A stretch of DNA of 64,000 nt from Adenophora triphylla var. japonica (Eukaryota; Streptophyta; Magnoliopsida; Asterales; Campanulaceae), in contig JAFEMH010002322.1 of the NCBI GenBank assembly GCA_022495995.1, positions 62,001-126,000 on the forward strand, read 5' to 3'. The notes under the pieces were generated by a model. The model did not search any database, was not told the origin of the DNA, and saw nothing but the letters and a program-made list of their open reading frames with translations. Position 1 is the stretch's first letter. Every line of letters begins with the position of its first letter. This document shows, piece by piece, positions 32,701 to 44,192 of the stretch. Both the position numbers and the translations under genes were made by a program.

Positions 32701-35700
32701 TGTTGATCAAAGAAGTTAAATTATGTTAAGAAGCCAAGGCGAGCATGCTGGCAACGATCGAAACTTAATGAAGATATTATCCACCTCAATTGTTGATTCG
32801 TAAGCATGATGCTAGCCTATAGATAATTAGGGATTGAAATAATTTTTATAAATTATAAAAACATGTGTACAATCACGTTAAATTTCAAATATGTTCATCA
32901 CTACTCAGATTAAGAAGTTTAAGGACCTACAATTATCCTTAAGATGCAGCCAGATTATTGCATAGCCTGGATAAATTTACTGTCATACTAGTGATCATCA
33001 TAACTAGTGAAAGATGAGAGCCAAACATACAAATCATCAAGCGGAAAGTGTTGCAACATCTTGCAACATGTAGTGTTCAAAACATATACTCCCTCCCTAC
33101 CAAATTGAATGTCCAAAAAAAAAAATCAAATTTTCTCTTGATCAAGAGCAAATTTGAAATCTTTTTGGACATTCATTTTGGGACAGGGAGTATATAATAA
33201 TGGGATGTATAAGGCACTGGTGCCATACTGCTAAGTATAAGGGTCTGTGCAACCAAATTGGAAATCAACTACTTGTAAGATCTATGGAACAATCTTTGGA
33301 TATCTAAAACCAGAATACCTGCAAGACAAAAGCTGAAGATGACAATGATAGAGCAGCACCAATTACTATAGCCTCATCAATGCTTCTGATATTTACCTGC
33401 ATTTCTTCAAAAAGGTCTGTCAACAAGCCACGGGGACTAAAAGGGTGTTAAAGAGAGCATAGCAAGATTCTTTCACAAATCAATTTGGAATTATCTGAAA
33501 AACAGCCTTCTAATGCAACATTTTGCTAAGTCATGCTTCTAATGACGAAACAATATTACCCAGATACTAATCACTAGGAAAATCAGTCATATCAAAATAG
33601 AGTAGAGCAAAAACTAAATAGTACTTTGTATTTAATGAGAATTCGACAGAAGATATGGCAGGAGACAACAGTGGAAGTCCAAAAAAAATATCATGACAAT
33701 TATAATGGGAAGATCTCTCACCAAATCCGACCTCGAGTGAAAAAGGAACTGCAGAATTTTAGTTCCAATAGCCCCATTAGGTGGAAGTTCAAATGCTGTG
33801 AAAGCAAGAGTAGACAATACAACCTTCAACAAAACAAGAGGCAGTATCAGCCCATAAGAAAGATGGTTGCCAGCTTTATCACATATTTTTTATAATAGCT
33901 TGTTCTTAGTTTTATGGAACTAAAGGTTAGCTGGGGGATGTATTATAAGATAACCAACATATGAGGGGTTTCTTAGGTTTGCGCATAGATGAAAGCATGG
34001 AAGATACAAGCATATGGAGGAACAAGGCTCATCCAGAGGGTCTCACTTGGTTCAGACTAAGCCCCCATAAAAGGTGCACTTGAGAATCTGGCTGTAGATA
34101 TTCTTTAAAGATTATCTGTCATCGATTATCTTGGGATTTCTTTTATAGTTGTACAGTATAGATTCAACCATTTCTCATTTAATTGTGTTGATAAAAGGCA
34201 CCCACAAACATAAACTCTTTGCAGTCATTCAATGACATCACACAACTTCCCACCATTACCAAATTGTATCATATAATTACTAATTGTTAAAGAAGACGTA
34301 GAATGCCACAGGGCTTAGGCTTTTGAAGAATTTCTATCATGCTATCCCAACAAAATAAAAGCAAGTTCTTAACCTAAGGAATAGTGAATAATCATTGTCA
34401 AAATTACCTGAGTCAATCCCATACCAAAGGCGAACTTAGCAAGAGCTTTTAAACGTGCAAGTGAAAGCTCTAAACCCATCTCAAATAGCTGCAAAAGCAC
34501 ACATACAACTCATGTTTATCTTTATTTTTTCAATCTTCACACAAATCAGAAGATAATAGCACCAGTTTAACAGACCTGTCTACAACAATTCAGTTTTAAC
34601 TCTATTATTTGCTTGATGAATCATACACATGATGAAGGATGGAAAAATGTTAAATCAACAAGAGACAATGAAATTAGTGGCTGAAAGCAGACACACCCCA
34701 GAGATAGACGAAAAGAGAGTTTTTCTCCCAAAAGACCATTTACTATACTGACCATTGATACACTTTAGGGCAAGTAACAAAAAAAAAAGGCTGGTTAAAA
34801 GAAGATGGCGACCTCCACCATTCATTTAACAGCACCTACCGATACCCTTAAAGGCTTAAAGCTAGTGGTAAGGTACACCTAATTGGGTCAATGATTTTCG
34901 AAATTGGAGATCATAGAGGAAAACTAAGAAAACTATTCCATGCAGTCAACAGACTCAGGCCACATTTATAAGAGAGATCACAGCAGACACAGTTTTTGGA
35001 CACCTAAAAGGAGGCAATGGTTATCTATGAGCTATATACGAGATCCTTACTACTAGAGATCTGTTAAGCAAATTCGTTTTCATTCACCCTGCAAATGATG
35101 ATATCTATAAGTTATTAGACAACAACAAATTATAACCACCCATCAGTAGATCAACTTTTAAAAAATTACCCTCCAAGATACTATGCATACATCATCAAAA
35201 TATTATTATATTTAATTAATCTAATTATAAAACGATTATTTATTAAAATTAATACAGAAAATAAATATGCACCCTAAATCCAGATTTCGAGGTAACTACG
35301 TCATAAATACTTGCATGGTTTTTATAACTGGTGTAGAAAGTGGTGCAAACAAGAATACATTTACATCTCCATTTACTTTTATAAATATTCTTTTTAAATT
35401 ACACTCATTCATATCCTAGAGTAATAAACATATTAATCACATATTTATAACATTTAAAAATTAATAAAATATAAAAGAATAGTATATATTAAAAATAACA
35501 ATATACTCGTCCCTAAATAAATATTCAGTGTCAAACTAAAACAACAACAACAACAAAGCCTTAGTCCCAAAATAATTTGGGGTCGGCTAACATGAATCCT
35601 CATATGTTATCGTGAAAAAAAATAAATTAAAAAATTAAATTAAAAAAATAAAAATAAATAAATAAATAAAAAATAAAAAAATCAACCCCCCACATAGATT

Positions 35701-38700
35701 TTTGCCCTCCACTCCGGCCTCTTCAACACCATACTTTCATCCACTCCAAGTAAATTCATATCATTTTCAATTACTCTAATCCAAGTTTGTTTGGGTCTTC
35801 CCCTACCCCTCGCCATTTTATCATTTCTCCACTGTTCCGGCCTCCTAACCGGTGCATCACTCGGTCTCCTTCTCACATGTCCAAACCACCGTAGACGATT
35901 TTCCCTCATTTTATCCTCAATGGGCGCAACTCCTACTTTACCTCTGATCACCTCATTCCCCAACCGATCCTTTCTTGTATGACCGCACATCCATCGAAGC
36001 ATACGCATCTCCGCCACATTCATCTTATGCACGTGACACTGTTTCACCGCCCAACATTCGGTGCCGTAAAGCAATGCCGGCCTAATTGCCGTGCGGTAGA
36101 ATTTTCCCTTTAATCTATTGGGCATGCCGCGATCACATAGAAACCCTGTAGCACTCTTCCACTTCAACCAACCTGCTTTAATCCTATGAGCCACATCTCC
36201 ATCTAATTCTCCATCCTTTTGGATAATGGATCCAAGATAAGCGAAAAAACTCGAAGCTTGAATAATATTTCCATCAAATGTGACCGCCCCTGCCTCCCTA
36301 CTTCCAACTCTGCTAAACTTACACTCCAAATATTCAGTCTTGCTTCTGCTTAATCGAAAACCTCGAGATTCCAAAGTGTGTCTCCACAACTCCAATTTAC
36401 TTTCAACACCTCTCTTGTCTCATCAATCGGCCTGATATCATCTGCGAACGGCATACACTTTGGTATATCATCTTGGGTCGACCTCGTCAATTCGTCCATT
36501 ATCAAAGCAAAAAGAAAGGGGCTAAGTGCAGAACCTTGATGCACTCCAATCTTTATAGGGAACTCTTCAGTCTTTCCAACACTAGTCTGTACACAAGTAC
36601 TAACTCCATTATACATGTCCTTGATAATATCAATATATTTCTTTGAAACACCCTTCTTTGCTAATGCCCACCAAAGTACCTCTCTTGGCACTTTATCATA
36701 TGCCTTCTCCAAATCAATGAAAACCATATGCAAATCTTTCTTTTGATCCCGATATTTCTCCATGGTTTGTCTCATAAGATATATTGCCTCCATGGATATT
36801 AATGTCGAATTTTAAGAAATTTAACATCAAGTATATTTAGTAAATTCATCAAAATTTGATATTCATTTATATACATTATTCATTTATAAAAGTGGTCATT
36901 CATTTAAGTATGAGTAAGACCTTTTAAATATCATGGTATTTAAGAAAGCCATTCAAATTGATTTTTTATGATGTGAAGCTATAAATATTTTTTTAATTAT
37001 TACTCGGTATAACAATATTAATTATTTCATAATATTTTTTTAGTAATTTATTTTTTATTTTTATAAAGAATATTAAAAAAATCTTTATTTAATTTATTAA
37101 TAGAAGGTTTAATAAATTTATTAAATAGTCTCATAAAGATAGAATCACTTTTATATATACTTCTGAGTTCTGACTGAACTTTAACTGATAATTTTATGTT
37201 TATTTATTTATCCTAATGGTAATCTAATATTATTATTGGTAGTAATTTTAATGTCGTACCTATAACAAATTTTAGAATTTCATTGAATAATAAATTAACA
37301 TAATTATTGGTAAAGTTCAATTAAAATTATCAGAAAAAAGAGACTATTTTAATGGGACAAAAGGGATATAGCTATGTAGTGGTTAATTTATGTAGCTAGG
37401 TGTATTCAGAGAAATTTCAAGATACTTGTAAATACTAATAGAATATTAATAATAAATAAGGTTATTGAACTTTTCAAATACTAAATCTTTAATTGGAATA
37501 ACAAAGTAAATGTCAACACGCTAAATTTCAAAAAAACCTACCCAACGTGAATACTCACAATGCTTTATTGACAAGTACATTATATACTTTTTTATTTATC
37601 ATTTTTTACAATAAGAAATAGTTTGAATAGAATGATAATTTTATATAGAAAGGACTAACTCTTTCGAAGAATTGAGTTATTAAAAATAAATATTTAATAA
37701 AAAATGTAAATAAACCGTGCATTGCACGGGCATTAATCTAGTTTATAAGATACTACTCCCTCAGTCCCTCTGTCCCTAAATGAATGTCCAAATTCAAGAT
37801 TTTTTTGTCCCAAAATGAATGTCGGTTTTGACAAAAACTTTGTCCCTAAACATTTTTTTACCAAAATCTTCTCGCTTCATTTTATTATCGTAAAACTAAA
37901 TGTTTAGAAAGTTAAATAAGAATATTTATAAATCTTTTTCATTAAAATGAATAAAAAACACACATTTTCAGAGTGTCCCTTAAAATGAAATTTGGACATT
38001 CAATTAGGGACGGAGGGAGTATCATGCATATGACTGAAAATTAACAACGTAGCTAACTAGCACTTTGATGTATGCATCACATAGGCACCAACTAAAATGA
38101 TATTGGATACTACTTGCCATATCCTGAACCTCAAACATCCCATCTTATTGTAGAAGAAGGATTTTTTTTCCCTCCTTGTTTTTGAGTAAAATAAATATCA
38201 TCTGGTATGTGCTGCTATTAAATGAAGCACTATGCCATTCCAAAAAGAAAAAGTAGAAGAAGTAACAAATATGAAACACGCCTCAGCCACAATGCAAGCA
38301 CAGTCCCTACCTGAACTTTATCTTTTATGAATACAAGTAGTCGCTCATGAAAAGAAAATGATTAATAGCATAGCAGCAACATACAGTGATGGCTACTTTA
38401 ATGTAAAAAGCCAATGCAATGTATGAAAAGGTTGGAGAACTGACTAACCAAGAAGAGAATCCCCCATTCTGATAGAACTTTAACATCTGTAATATTTCTT
38501 ATTAAACCGAACTGATTGAGCACGACCCCCGCAAAGAAGAAACCGAGTATCTGAAACAACCACATTAGGCAGTGTTGAGTATTTAAAACCACATCGGTAA
38601 ATTCAAGCCTAGCCAATACTTATAACGATACTTGGAAACTCTCACAATCTAATTGGTCTGGAAATGGACCCCCACTCTTGAATAGCGATAAATCATCGTT

Positions 38701-39453
38701 TTTCACTCACAAGAACACAGAAAGAAAAACTATGCTAGCCACCTTAATATTATGGATGTAATCCATACTGAATAGGAGATTTTTTCCGGACATGGTTCGA
38801 TGTCTATACCAGTGCACAACTAAATCATTAAGGTCATTGCAATTATGCATTTACAAGAGCATATAGTTTGTGAGTTCATATAAATGCTATAATCATAAAA
38901 CAAATTCCACTGAAGCTGGCTTCCTAAGGTTCATTGGTACACTAGTCACAGGCCCAGTCAATTTTATTGAAGGAAGACCCAGTCAATTAAGACTGGTGTA
39001 TAGTTAAAAGAATTCAGTCTGCTAATCACCTGAGAAAATTCACGTCATGACTTTTAAGGAATCAGATAACACACTTACCGGGCTAGCTTTAATGAACTTG
39101 AAGGCAGGAACAATCAAAACAGTTACAGCCAGAAATGTCAAAGTATCCATGCCTAAATCATTGATTACGTCCACAGCACTGGCAACATCAATTGATGCAT
39201 ACACACAGAATCTCCCCCTCTGAGTATGTCTATGATTGGAGAACCGTAATTTTCCCCCATCAAGAAATGAGGACGTTAAAAGAGGTGTTCCCTCTGGTAT
39301 ATTTGCCGTAATAAAGGAGCACCTTTGTATCCTGTGGCACATGGAAAATGATGGCACATGCACTAATTTGTCACAGCTATATGGAACTCTTGAAAAATGT
39401 TGATAACGGGGTGAAGCATGAGAAATCACTCTAATACTCCTTGGGTGAGTCAT
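23800..39453 (-). CDS. KEA3: KEA3-type K+/H+ antiporter, chloroplast thylakoid (18 coding exons)
   Basis: Exons, all minus strand: 39453-39079, 38550-38449, 34488-34408, 33823-33722, 33396-33319, 32300-32232, 32060-32010, 29736-29623, 29546-29445, 29354-29220, 27932-27751, 27674-27539, 27294-27223, 27144-27043, 26522-26361, 26002-25913, 25816-25658, 24021-23800. The joined frame stays open for 777 aa, close to the usual KEA3 length. Residues 1-90 look like a transit peptide; SIDVASAVDVINDLG follows. The antiporter domain spans about 105-505 (FFFAGVVLNQFGLIRN, LSLSSSAFVLQ, QDIAVVPLL, LGAFLAGALLAET, QGGEFGFVVFSLANR). An RCK/TrkA-N nucleotide-binding domain begins at VVILGFGQMGQ (about 523). All introns are GT-AG except one GC-AG. 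KEA3 moves K+ against H+ across the thylakoid membrane and tunes photoprotection. Start chosen at the first in-frame ATG after the acceptor at 39466. Confidence 0.94.
24031..24086. repeat. Tandem duplication, 28 bp x 2
   Basis: Two adjacent copies of CAAATCACAAGAAACAATTT followed by AGCACATG or GGCACATG, differing at one base. They lie in the last KEA3 intron just upstream of its 3' splice site, and so may be a recent slippage event. Confidence 0.85.
27751..27751 (-). other. KEA3: GC-type splice donor, KEA3 coding exon 11
   Basis: The exon ends AACAG and the intron starts GCAAGTTATG. AG|GCAAGT is the strong consensus seen at GC-AG introns. Splicing here joins SLAN-R to LGVLPLELNK in frame; no GT donor nearby would keep the frame. 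Confidence 0.85.
28112..28130. repeat. (TG)n microsatellite in a KEA3 intron
   Basis: ATATATG followed by eight TG units. Confidence 0.85.
28632..28924. mobile_element. Stowaway-like MITE in a KEA3 intron
   Basis: Ends CTCCCTTGTCGACTATGAGT and its inverted counterpart ACTCTTAGTCTGGGGCGGAG followed by GGAG, flanked by TA. About 293 bp, with inner arms GAGTCCTAC/GTAGGACTC. Non-coding. Confidence 0.82.
30491..30968 (-). mobile_element. tRNA-derived SINE, full length with 19-bp target duplication
   Basis: Flanked by the direct repeat GGTATGACACTCATTATGC (30472-30490 and 30969-30987). On the minus strand the 5' end is tRNA-like: GGCCCAGTGGTACAATGG (A-box region) and GGTTCGAGTCCCC (B box). The 3' end is a poly(A) (T-run at 30491). 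The body, about 480 bp, contains two direct copies of a 42-bp segment (from 30659 and from 30717, core ACCAAATGGCTGCTCCAGC), so it is long for a plant SINE. It sits in a KEA3 intron, in the same sense as the gene. Confidence 0.88.
33089..33190. mobile_element. Short Stowaway-like MITE in a KEA3 intron
   Basis: CTCCCTCCCTACCAAATTGA ... TCATTTTGGGACAGGGAG, flanked by TA. Only 102 bp; almost the whole unit is a hairpin (GAATGTCCAAAAA/TTTTTGGACATTC). Confidence 0.8.
35545..36795 (-). mobile_element. RTE-like LINE, 5'-truncated, in a KEA3 intron
   Basis: Minus-strand ORFs 36793-36350 and 36395-35682 form a frameshifted RT: FIDLEKAYDKVPREVLWWAL, VHQGSALSPFLFALIMDEL, then MPFADDI (catalytic ADD), followed by the C-terminal part (YLGSIIQKDGELDGDVAHRI, ECWAVKQCHVHKMNVAEMRM, GRGRPKQTW). 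The end near 35545 is the plant RTE tail, with ACAACAACAACAAAGCC on the plus strand. It lies in the ~4-kb intron between coding exons 2 and 3, in the same sense as KEA3. Inactive: the 5' endonuclease is missing and the frame is broken. Confidence 0.9.
36800..37714. other. AT-rich intron sequence, possible Helitron body
   Basis: No coding content. Since a Helitron-type 3' end follows at 37715-37741, part of this stretch is probably its body. The 5' TC end could not be placed. Confidence 0.35.
37715..37741 (+). mobile_element. Helitron-like 3' terminus
   Basis: Hairpin CCGTGCATTGCACGG, 8-base spacer GCATTAAT, then CTAG followed by T. A GC-rich hairpin 8-12 bases before CTRR is the Helitron 3' signature. 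In a KEA3 intron, 15 bp before a Stowaway MITE. Confidence 0.6.
37756..38019. mobile_element. Stowaway-like MITE in a KEA3 intron
   Basis: CTCCCTCAGTCCCTCTGTCC ... GGGACGGAGGGAG, flanked by TA. The left end carries a partly doubled terminal motif. Inner arms AATGTCCAAATT/AATTTGGACATT pair. 264 bp. Confidence 0.85.
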
Positions 39454-40329
39454 AATGTCATGTCCCTGCATGTGAAGAACAGACGACTGTGAATGAGCTG
39501 ATTTAAAGTAATAAGACAACAAACATCATCTGCGAAATTGAGACGTGCATCGAACATGCTTACTTGGACACACACACACACCAAAAAAAAAAAAAAATCA
39601 ACCATTTGAGCAAGCTGTCCTATATCAAGGTTTATTAAATCAATATTCTGGACGAGTTATTAGGCCCAGTCTTTCTCACGAACTGAACACCAACCTAAAC
39701 TGAGCTGATGCTAAAGGTTAACCAAGCACTAATATCACCAATTGAAAACGGACAAGTTGTTATACAAAGGAAATAATCTTCCAACTCAAATAGTATATAT
39801 TACTATTAGCATCATTAAAGATTTAAGGGGTTCACAAATACCATTTTGAAGTTATCCTCAGTAAGAAAATAGTTAATAGAAGTCTAGTTATTAAAATGTC
39901 CTACCTTTCATTCGAACACAAAAAGATAAGAGGATTATTCATTACATAATCCTGTCCATTCAGAAAAAGGGATGATTCTTGTGGCACAACAAAATCAGCT
40001 TCAGGCACTACAAAATTCTAAGTGTTGTAAAATTTTCATTTAAAGAAGCTTAGCATCAAACCTAGTTCATCTATATTCTTGTAGCAGTACTCAACTCTGA
40101 AACTCCAACCTCAGTTGGATATACAGATAATTCGAGCATTCAAGGCGTATACGCCCTCCCACTTCTTTTCCCAATAAAATATCATCAAATATCATTTTTT
40201 TTTTGACAGGAAAATAATATTAGTGCAATTTTACCAATGTACATGCAGGTGAAGCACCATCCTTAAAAAGTGTGCAATGTATAGTGGAGCTAATTTTTTG
40301 GGGATGTTTCAAGGAAGCAGCTAACTGGA

Positions 40330-41266
40330 AGAGAATTGTTATTTACCCCCGCAACAATATTGAATACCCCCGCAATACTAAGTCTACCCAATATTTAACA
40401 CTAGTCACACCACCCCTCTCCCTATTTTACCCCTAGTTCTTCAGCCCACCACACCGCCATTCTTCCCCATTCTTCACCTCTGTCTTCTCCGCCCCTCTCC
40501 CTCCTTCATCTCTTCTTCCTCCATGAAACAACCACCCACCCCACCCCACCATCATCTCTTCTCTCCTCCTCTCTCACTTCTCTTTTTTTTCATATTAATC
40601 AAGAAACCTCCAAATCTAGTCCTATAATTCGAAAACTCCAAATCCAAGCATTTAGTATTTGTTGCCCCTGCCGCCTCCGATCTCCTCCCATGTCTAGATC
40701 TGGACAACCCCCCTTCATCTCCATTGCGGCCGATGTCATTTTCTCTGGCGTCGTTTCCCTCTCTCGTATTTAGATCTGGAAATAAACCTTCCACCTTCTC
40801 TTCTAAGACAATATGTGAGGTGGGTTGGAAGGTTGGAAATAGCCATATGAGTTTCCCTTTTGATATTCTAAATTAATTCCTTCAAAAAAAAAAATCGTTC
40901 TTTCAATTTTTTTTCAGATGTTTCTAAATAAATTCCCAAAAGAAAATCGTTTTATACAATTTTTTTTGCAAATCTGCTGTTGAATTTTTTTTTATTGGGT
41001 AACAATTATTGAACCTTTTTATGTTAGGAATAGTTTATGCAATTTTTTGATGATGAAGTTTCCAATAATGATAGTGGTGGAGGTCATGGTGAGATAGTAA
41101 TGGTGGTAGGGAAGATGGCGGTGATGAAGGAGCAAAGGAGACGATGAATGAATGAAAAAGAAGGGGTAAAATAGGGAAAATGGTGGTGTGACTAGTGTTG
41201 AATGTTGGGTAGACTTAGTATTGCGGGGGTATTCAATAATGTTGCGGGGGTAAATAACAATTCTCT
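40330..41266. mobile_element. Long-TIR non-autonomous DNA element in KEA3 5' intron
   Basis: The left end AGAGAATTGTTATTTACCCC and the right end GGGGTAAATAACAATTCTCT are inverted repeats, and pairing continues inward for about 85 bp (CAATACTAAGTCTACCCAA / TTGGGTAGACTTAGTATTG, GGTGGTGTGACTAGTGTT). 937 bp, GC-poor middle, no transposase. Long TIRs suggest a Mutator-like MITE, but I could not find a clean target duplication, so the superfamily is open. Confidence 0.75.
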
Positions 41267-41508
41267 AAATTAAGTTACCACTTTCAAGTTACAATTATTA
41301 TTATTTTTCCAAAAATTAAGGTCAATTTACATTCAAAATGACCCCTTGGAAATTCGATTAGTTAACATATCAAACATTGAATTTCCTAATCGCCGTTTCC
41401 AAAACCCAAGTTTGATTAACCTACACTGTTTCCGTTTCACTATCACTGCAATAACAATCTAATAGGCCAATATATGAAGTGAATTTAAAAAAAAAAAAAG
41501 GGTAATAC

Positions 41509-41700
41509 CTTGGGACAGTGAGAATGAGCAACCGATTCCAACATTAACGTTGGAATCCTAATTCGTGTCTCCTTAGAATTCCCTCAATCAGTCGTTCCCT
41601 GGTTATCGGGTGGTATCTGGTAATGGATTATGTTGGTCGACGGTAGAATTGAAAAGAAAAGAGATGGTCACTCGTTTCAGACTCTAATTTGAAGAGAACT
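41509..41700 (-). other. KEA3: Probable 5' UTR exon of KEA3
   Basis: The first coding exon begins at a clear acceptor (CACATGCAG, 39466) 12 bases before its ATG, so an upstream non-coding exon is needed. A donor CCCAAG|GTATTACC at 41508 ends a GC-richer stretch that fits. The transcription start near 41700 is a guess. The implied intron is about 2 kb. Confidence 0.45.
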
Positions 41701-41783
41701 CAAATAAACGCAACTGGCTGTGTGGAGGAAACGCCATGTTAACGTCCTCCTCTTTTTCTTTTTTCTTTTTTCCTTTTTACGTA

Positions 41784-42072
41784 CTCCCTCCATCCCGGTC
41801 GAAGCGTCACTTTTTACCCAAAATGGCGTCCCGTTTATAGCGTCACTCTTTCCTAAAAAGGAAACTTTTATTAATATTTTATTATCCCATCCACTATTCC
41901 CTCCACTAATTCTCTCTCCTCTACACTCACAACACTTTTAAAATTCACTATTTCCTCCACTAATTCTCTCTCCTATTTTCAAATTACACTCACAACATTT
42001 TTTCTTTCCACACTTTTTCTTAATTTGCGCGCCACCCCTAAAAGGGTGACGCTTCTACCGGGACGGAGGGAG
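41784..42072. mobile_element. Stowaway-like MITE upstream of KEA3
   Basis: CTCCCTCCATCCCGGTCGAA ... TACCGGGACGGAGGGAG, flanked by TA. 289 bp. Inner GAAGCGTCAC/GTGACGCTTC arms pair well, so it is a fairly young copy. It lies just upstream of the presumed KEA3 first exon and may touch the promoter. Confidence 0.9.
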
Positions 42073-42908
42073 TATATGTTTTCGTTTTGAATTTTGGTCG
42101 TTGATAATATGTCCACGACTGGACTAAACTTAATGGATAGAATAGAATTGGTAACTGAGTATTGTTACATAAACCTGTTGATTAAATCTACCGTATAAAT
42201 CACAACTGTCCGTAAACAGTTGTGTGAACAGTTTCAAATGTTAAATTTTTCATTTTGCCACACTAAGTTGTCCCTTTTTCATTTAACCATTTAAAAAAAA
42301 ATTAAAAAAAAAAGTGTTCTCGAACACGAGCTTTTACTAGTTCATAATATAAATTATTACAAAACTGTCATACACAGACTGAAATGACTAAATTAACCCG
42401 GAATTGTTGTAAACGTAAACATTATACTTTTTCAAGTTACCTCGTGATTATTTACACTCATAACATTAATTATGAAACATATTCATCCATTAAATTTTCA
42501 CCTACCTCCATCAATTTTTCACATTAATCTATTAATTTTCCATCATCCTATTTTCCGGTATCCACATTTTCTTACCACTCTCATCAACGAACTCAAAAAA
42601 TCCTACCATCTCAATATATTTTTTTAACTCAAATCTAAATTTTGGTTGGGTATAACAGATTTTATTATGTTTATTTGCTCAGTTTAAACTCAAAAAATTT
42701 TAAAAATCGAAACTGGTTTTCCGTTTTAGAAAAAACATCGGCTAGACCCGAGAGAATTTTAAAAAAAAATTCGGCCACACCCGTTCGAAAATTTTAAACA
42801 ATTTCGGGCGTACACGATTGAAAATTTTGAAAAATTCGGCAACCCGTCCGACAATTTAAAAAAAAAATCGGTCACACAACTAAAATCTCTCACCAATCTC
42901 ACCCCTTC
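42073..42908. other. AT-rich intergenic sequence
   Basis: No gene found. Includes a Helitron-like end at 42314-42340. The last 200 bp (AAAAATTCGGCCACACCCG, AATTTCGGGCGTACACG) are weakly repeated. Confidence 0.45.
42314..42340 (+). mobile_element. Helitron-like 3' terminus
   Basis: Perfect hairpin GTGTTCTCGAACAC, spacer GAGCTTTTA, then CTAG and T. Nearly the same hairpin occurs inverted at 60552-60579, so the two ends belong to one family. Confidence 0.6.
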
Positions 42909-43878
42909 CGTGTCCAAACGGTTATAACTGACGGTTAAAAAAATCGTTAACACTTAACCGTAACCTAACCGTTAACCGTGTACTAACAGTTACGGTTATC
43001 CGGTTAACGGTTATAAACGGTTAACACGGTTTATCCGGTTAAAACGGTTAACTAAAGCCTTTTTTTTTCAAATTAGTCCTTCTAACGAAATTTTTAACAA
43101 ATTCCGTTAACTTTTATTTGAAAAAATGCTTAGTCACAAGCCAAGGCAAATGCCAAGGCCACGGCACTGGCCGGCCATGCCCAAATTCACGGTCAAGTAT
43201 GGTATAAATGGCTCAGCATCAGCCACTTATATAGCCAAGGCCTTTGATTTTTTTGATTTTCTTTCAATGTGGGATAACATCCCAAGGGAGGCGGCAAGGC
43301 CACACGGCTAAGGCCATGGTCGGCCAAGGCCGAGCCAAAGCAAGGCCAAGGCCAAGGCCAAGGTCAAGCCACAAGCCTTTGATTACTTTCCCTTCATTTC
43401 GATGTGGGATAACTCCCAAGGCCACATGGCCAAGGCCATGGCTGGCCAAGGCCGAGCCAAAGCAAAGCCACTGCCGAGCCAAGGCAAGGCCACGGTCAGC
43501 CAAGGCAAGGCCAAGGCCCAAGTCCAATTTTTAATTTTTTTATTTTTTTACAAATAAATAATATCTTAATATTATATTTTTTATTTTGTATAAAAAATAT
43601 TATTTATTTTTGACAAATAATAAAAATAAGTGGCAATATTTTTTGGATATATATATAAATTTATGAAATATTTTGACAAATTTAAAATTATTATTTTGAA
43701 ATATTTATTTTGACAAATAAATAGCATCTTGATATACCCTCCTATCCAAAATAAATATTTTGTTATCAATTTAAAATTATTATAATCTCCTTTCCAAAAT
43801 AAATATTAAGATAATTTTGTTAAAAATATCATATATATATTAAATCCTAAATCTACATTTAAGATTTAGTATATGATT
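42909..43878. repeat. Left arm of the fold-back element
   Basis: Subterminal GGTTAACGG-type motifs to 43060, then (CCAAGG)-rich sequence 43135-43525 with two copies of ATGTGGGATAAC, then AT-rich to 43878. Pairs zone by zone with 50330-51170. Confidence 0.75.
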
Positions 43879-44192
43879 TAGCATTTAGGGTTTAGGCACT
43901 TTAGGGTATAGCAATTAGGATTTAGGGTTTGAAATATATGATTTAGCATTTAGGATTTAGGGTATATCAATTAGAGTTTAGGGTTTAGGGTATATCAATT
44001 AGCATTTAGGATTTAGGGTATATCAATTAGAGTTTAGGGTATATCAATTAGGGTTTAGGGCTTAGGGTATATCAATTAGGGTTTAGGGCTTAGGGTATAT
44101 CAATTAGGGTTTAGGGCTTAGGATATATCAATTAGGGTTTAGGGTTTAGGGTATATCAATTAGCATTTAGGGTTTAGGGTATATCAATTAGG
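43879..44192. repeat. Telomere-like minisatellite, block 1
   Basis: Units built of GGTATATCAATTAG joined to CATTTAGGG or GGTTTAGGG(TTTAGGG). Contains the plant telomere heptamer but is always interrupted by the TATATCAATTAG spacer. Confidence 0.9.

Noticed and set aside
36797..37741. Exact Helitron body in the KEA3 intron
   Set aside because: The 3' end is convincing, but no 5' TC terminus could be chosen without other copies; only the terminus is annotated.
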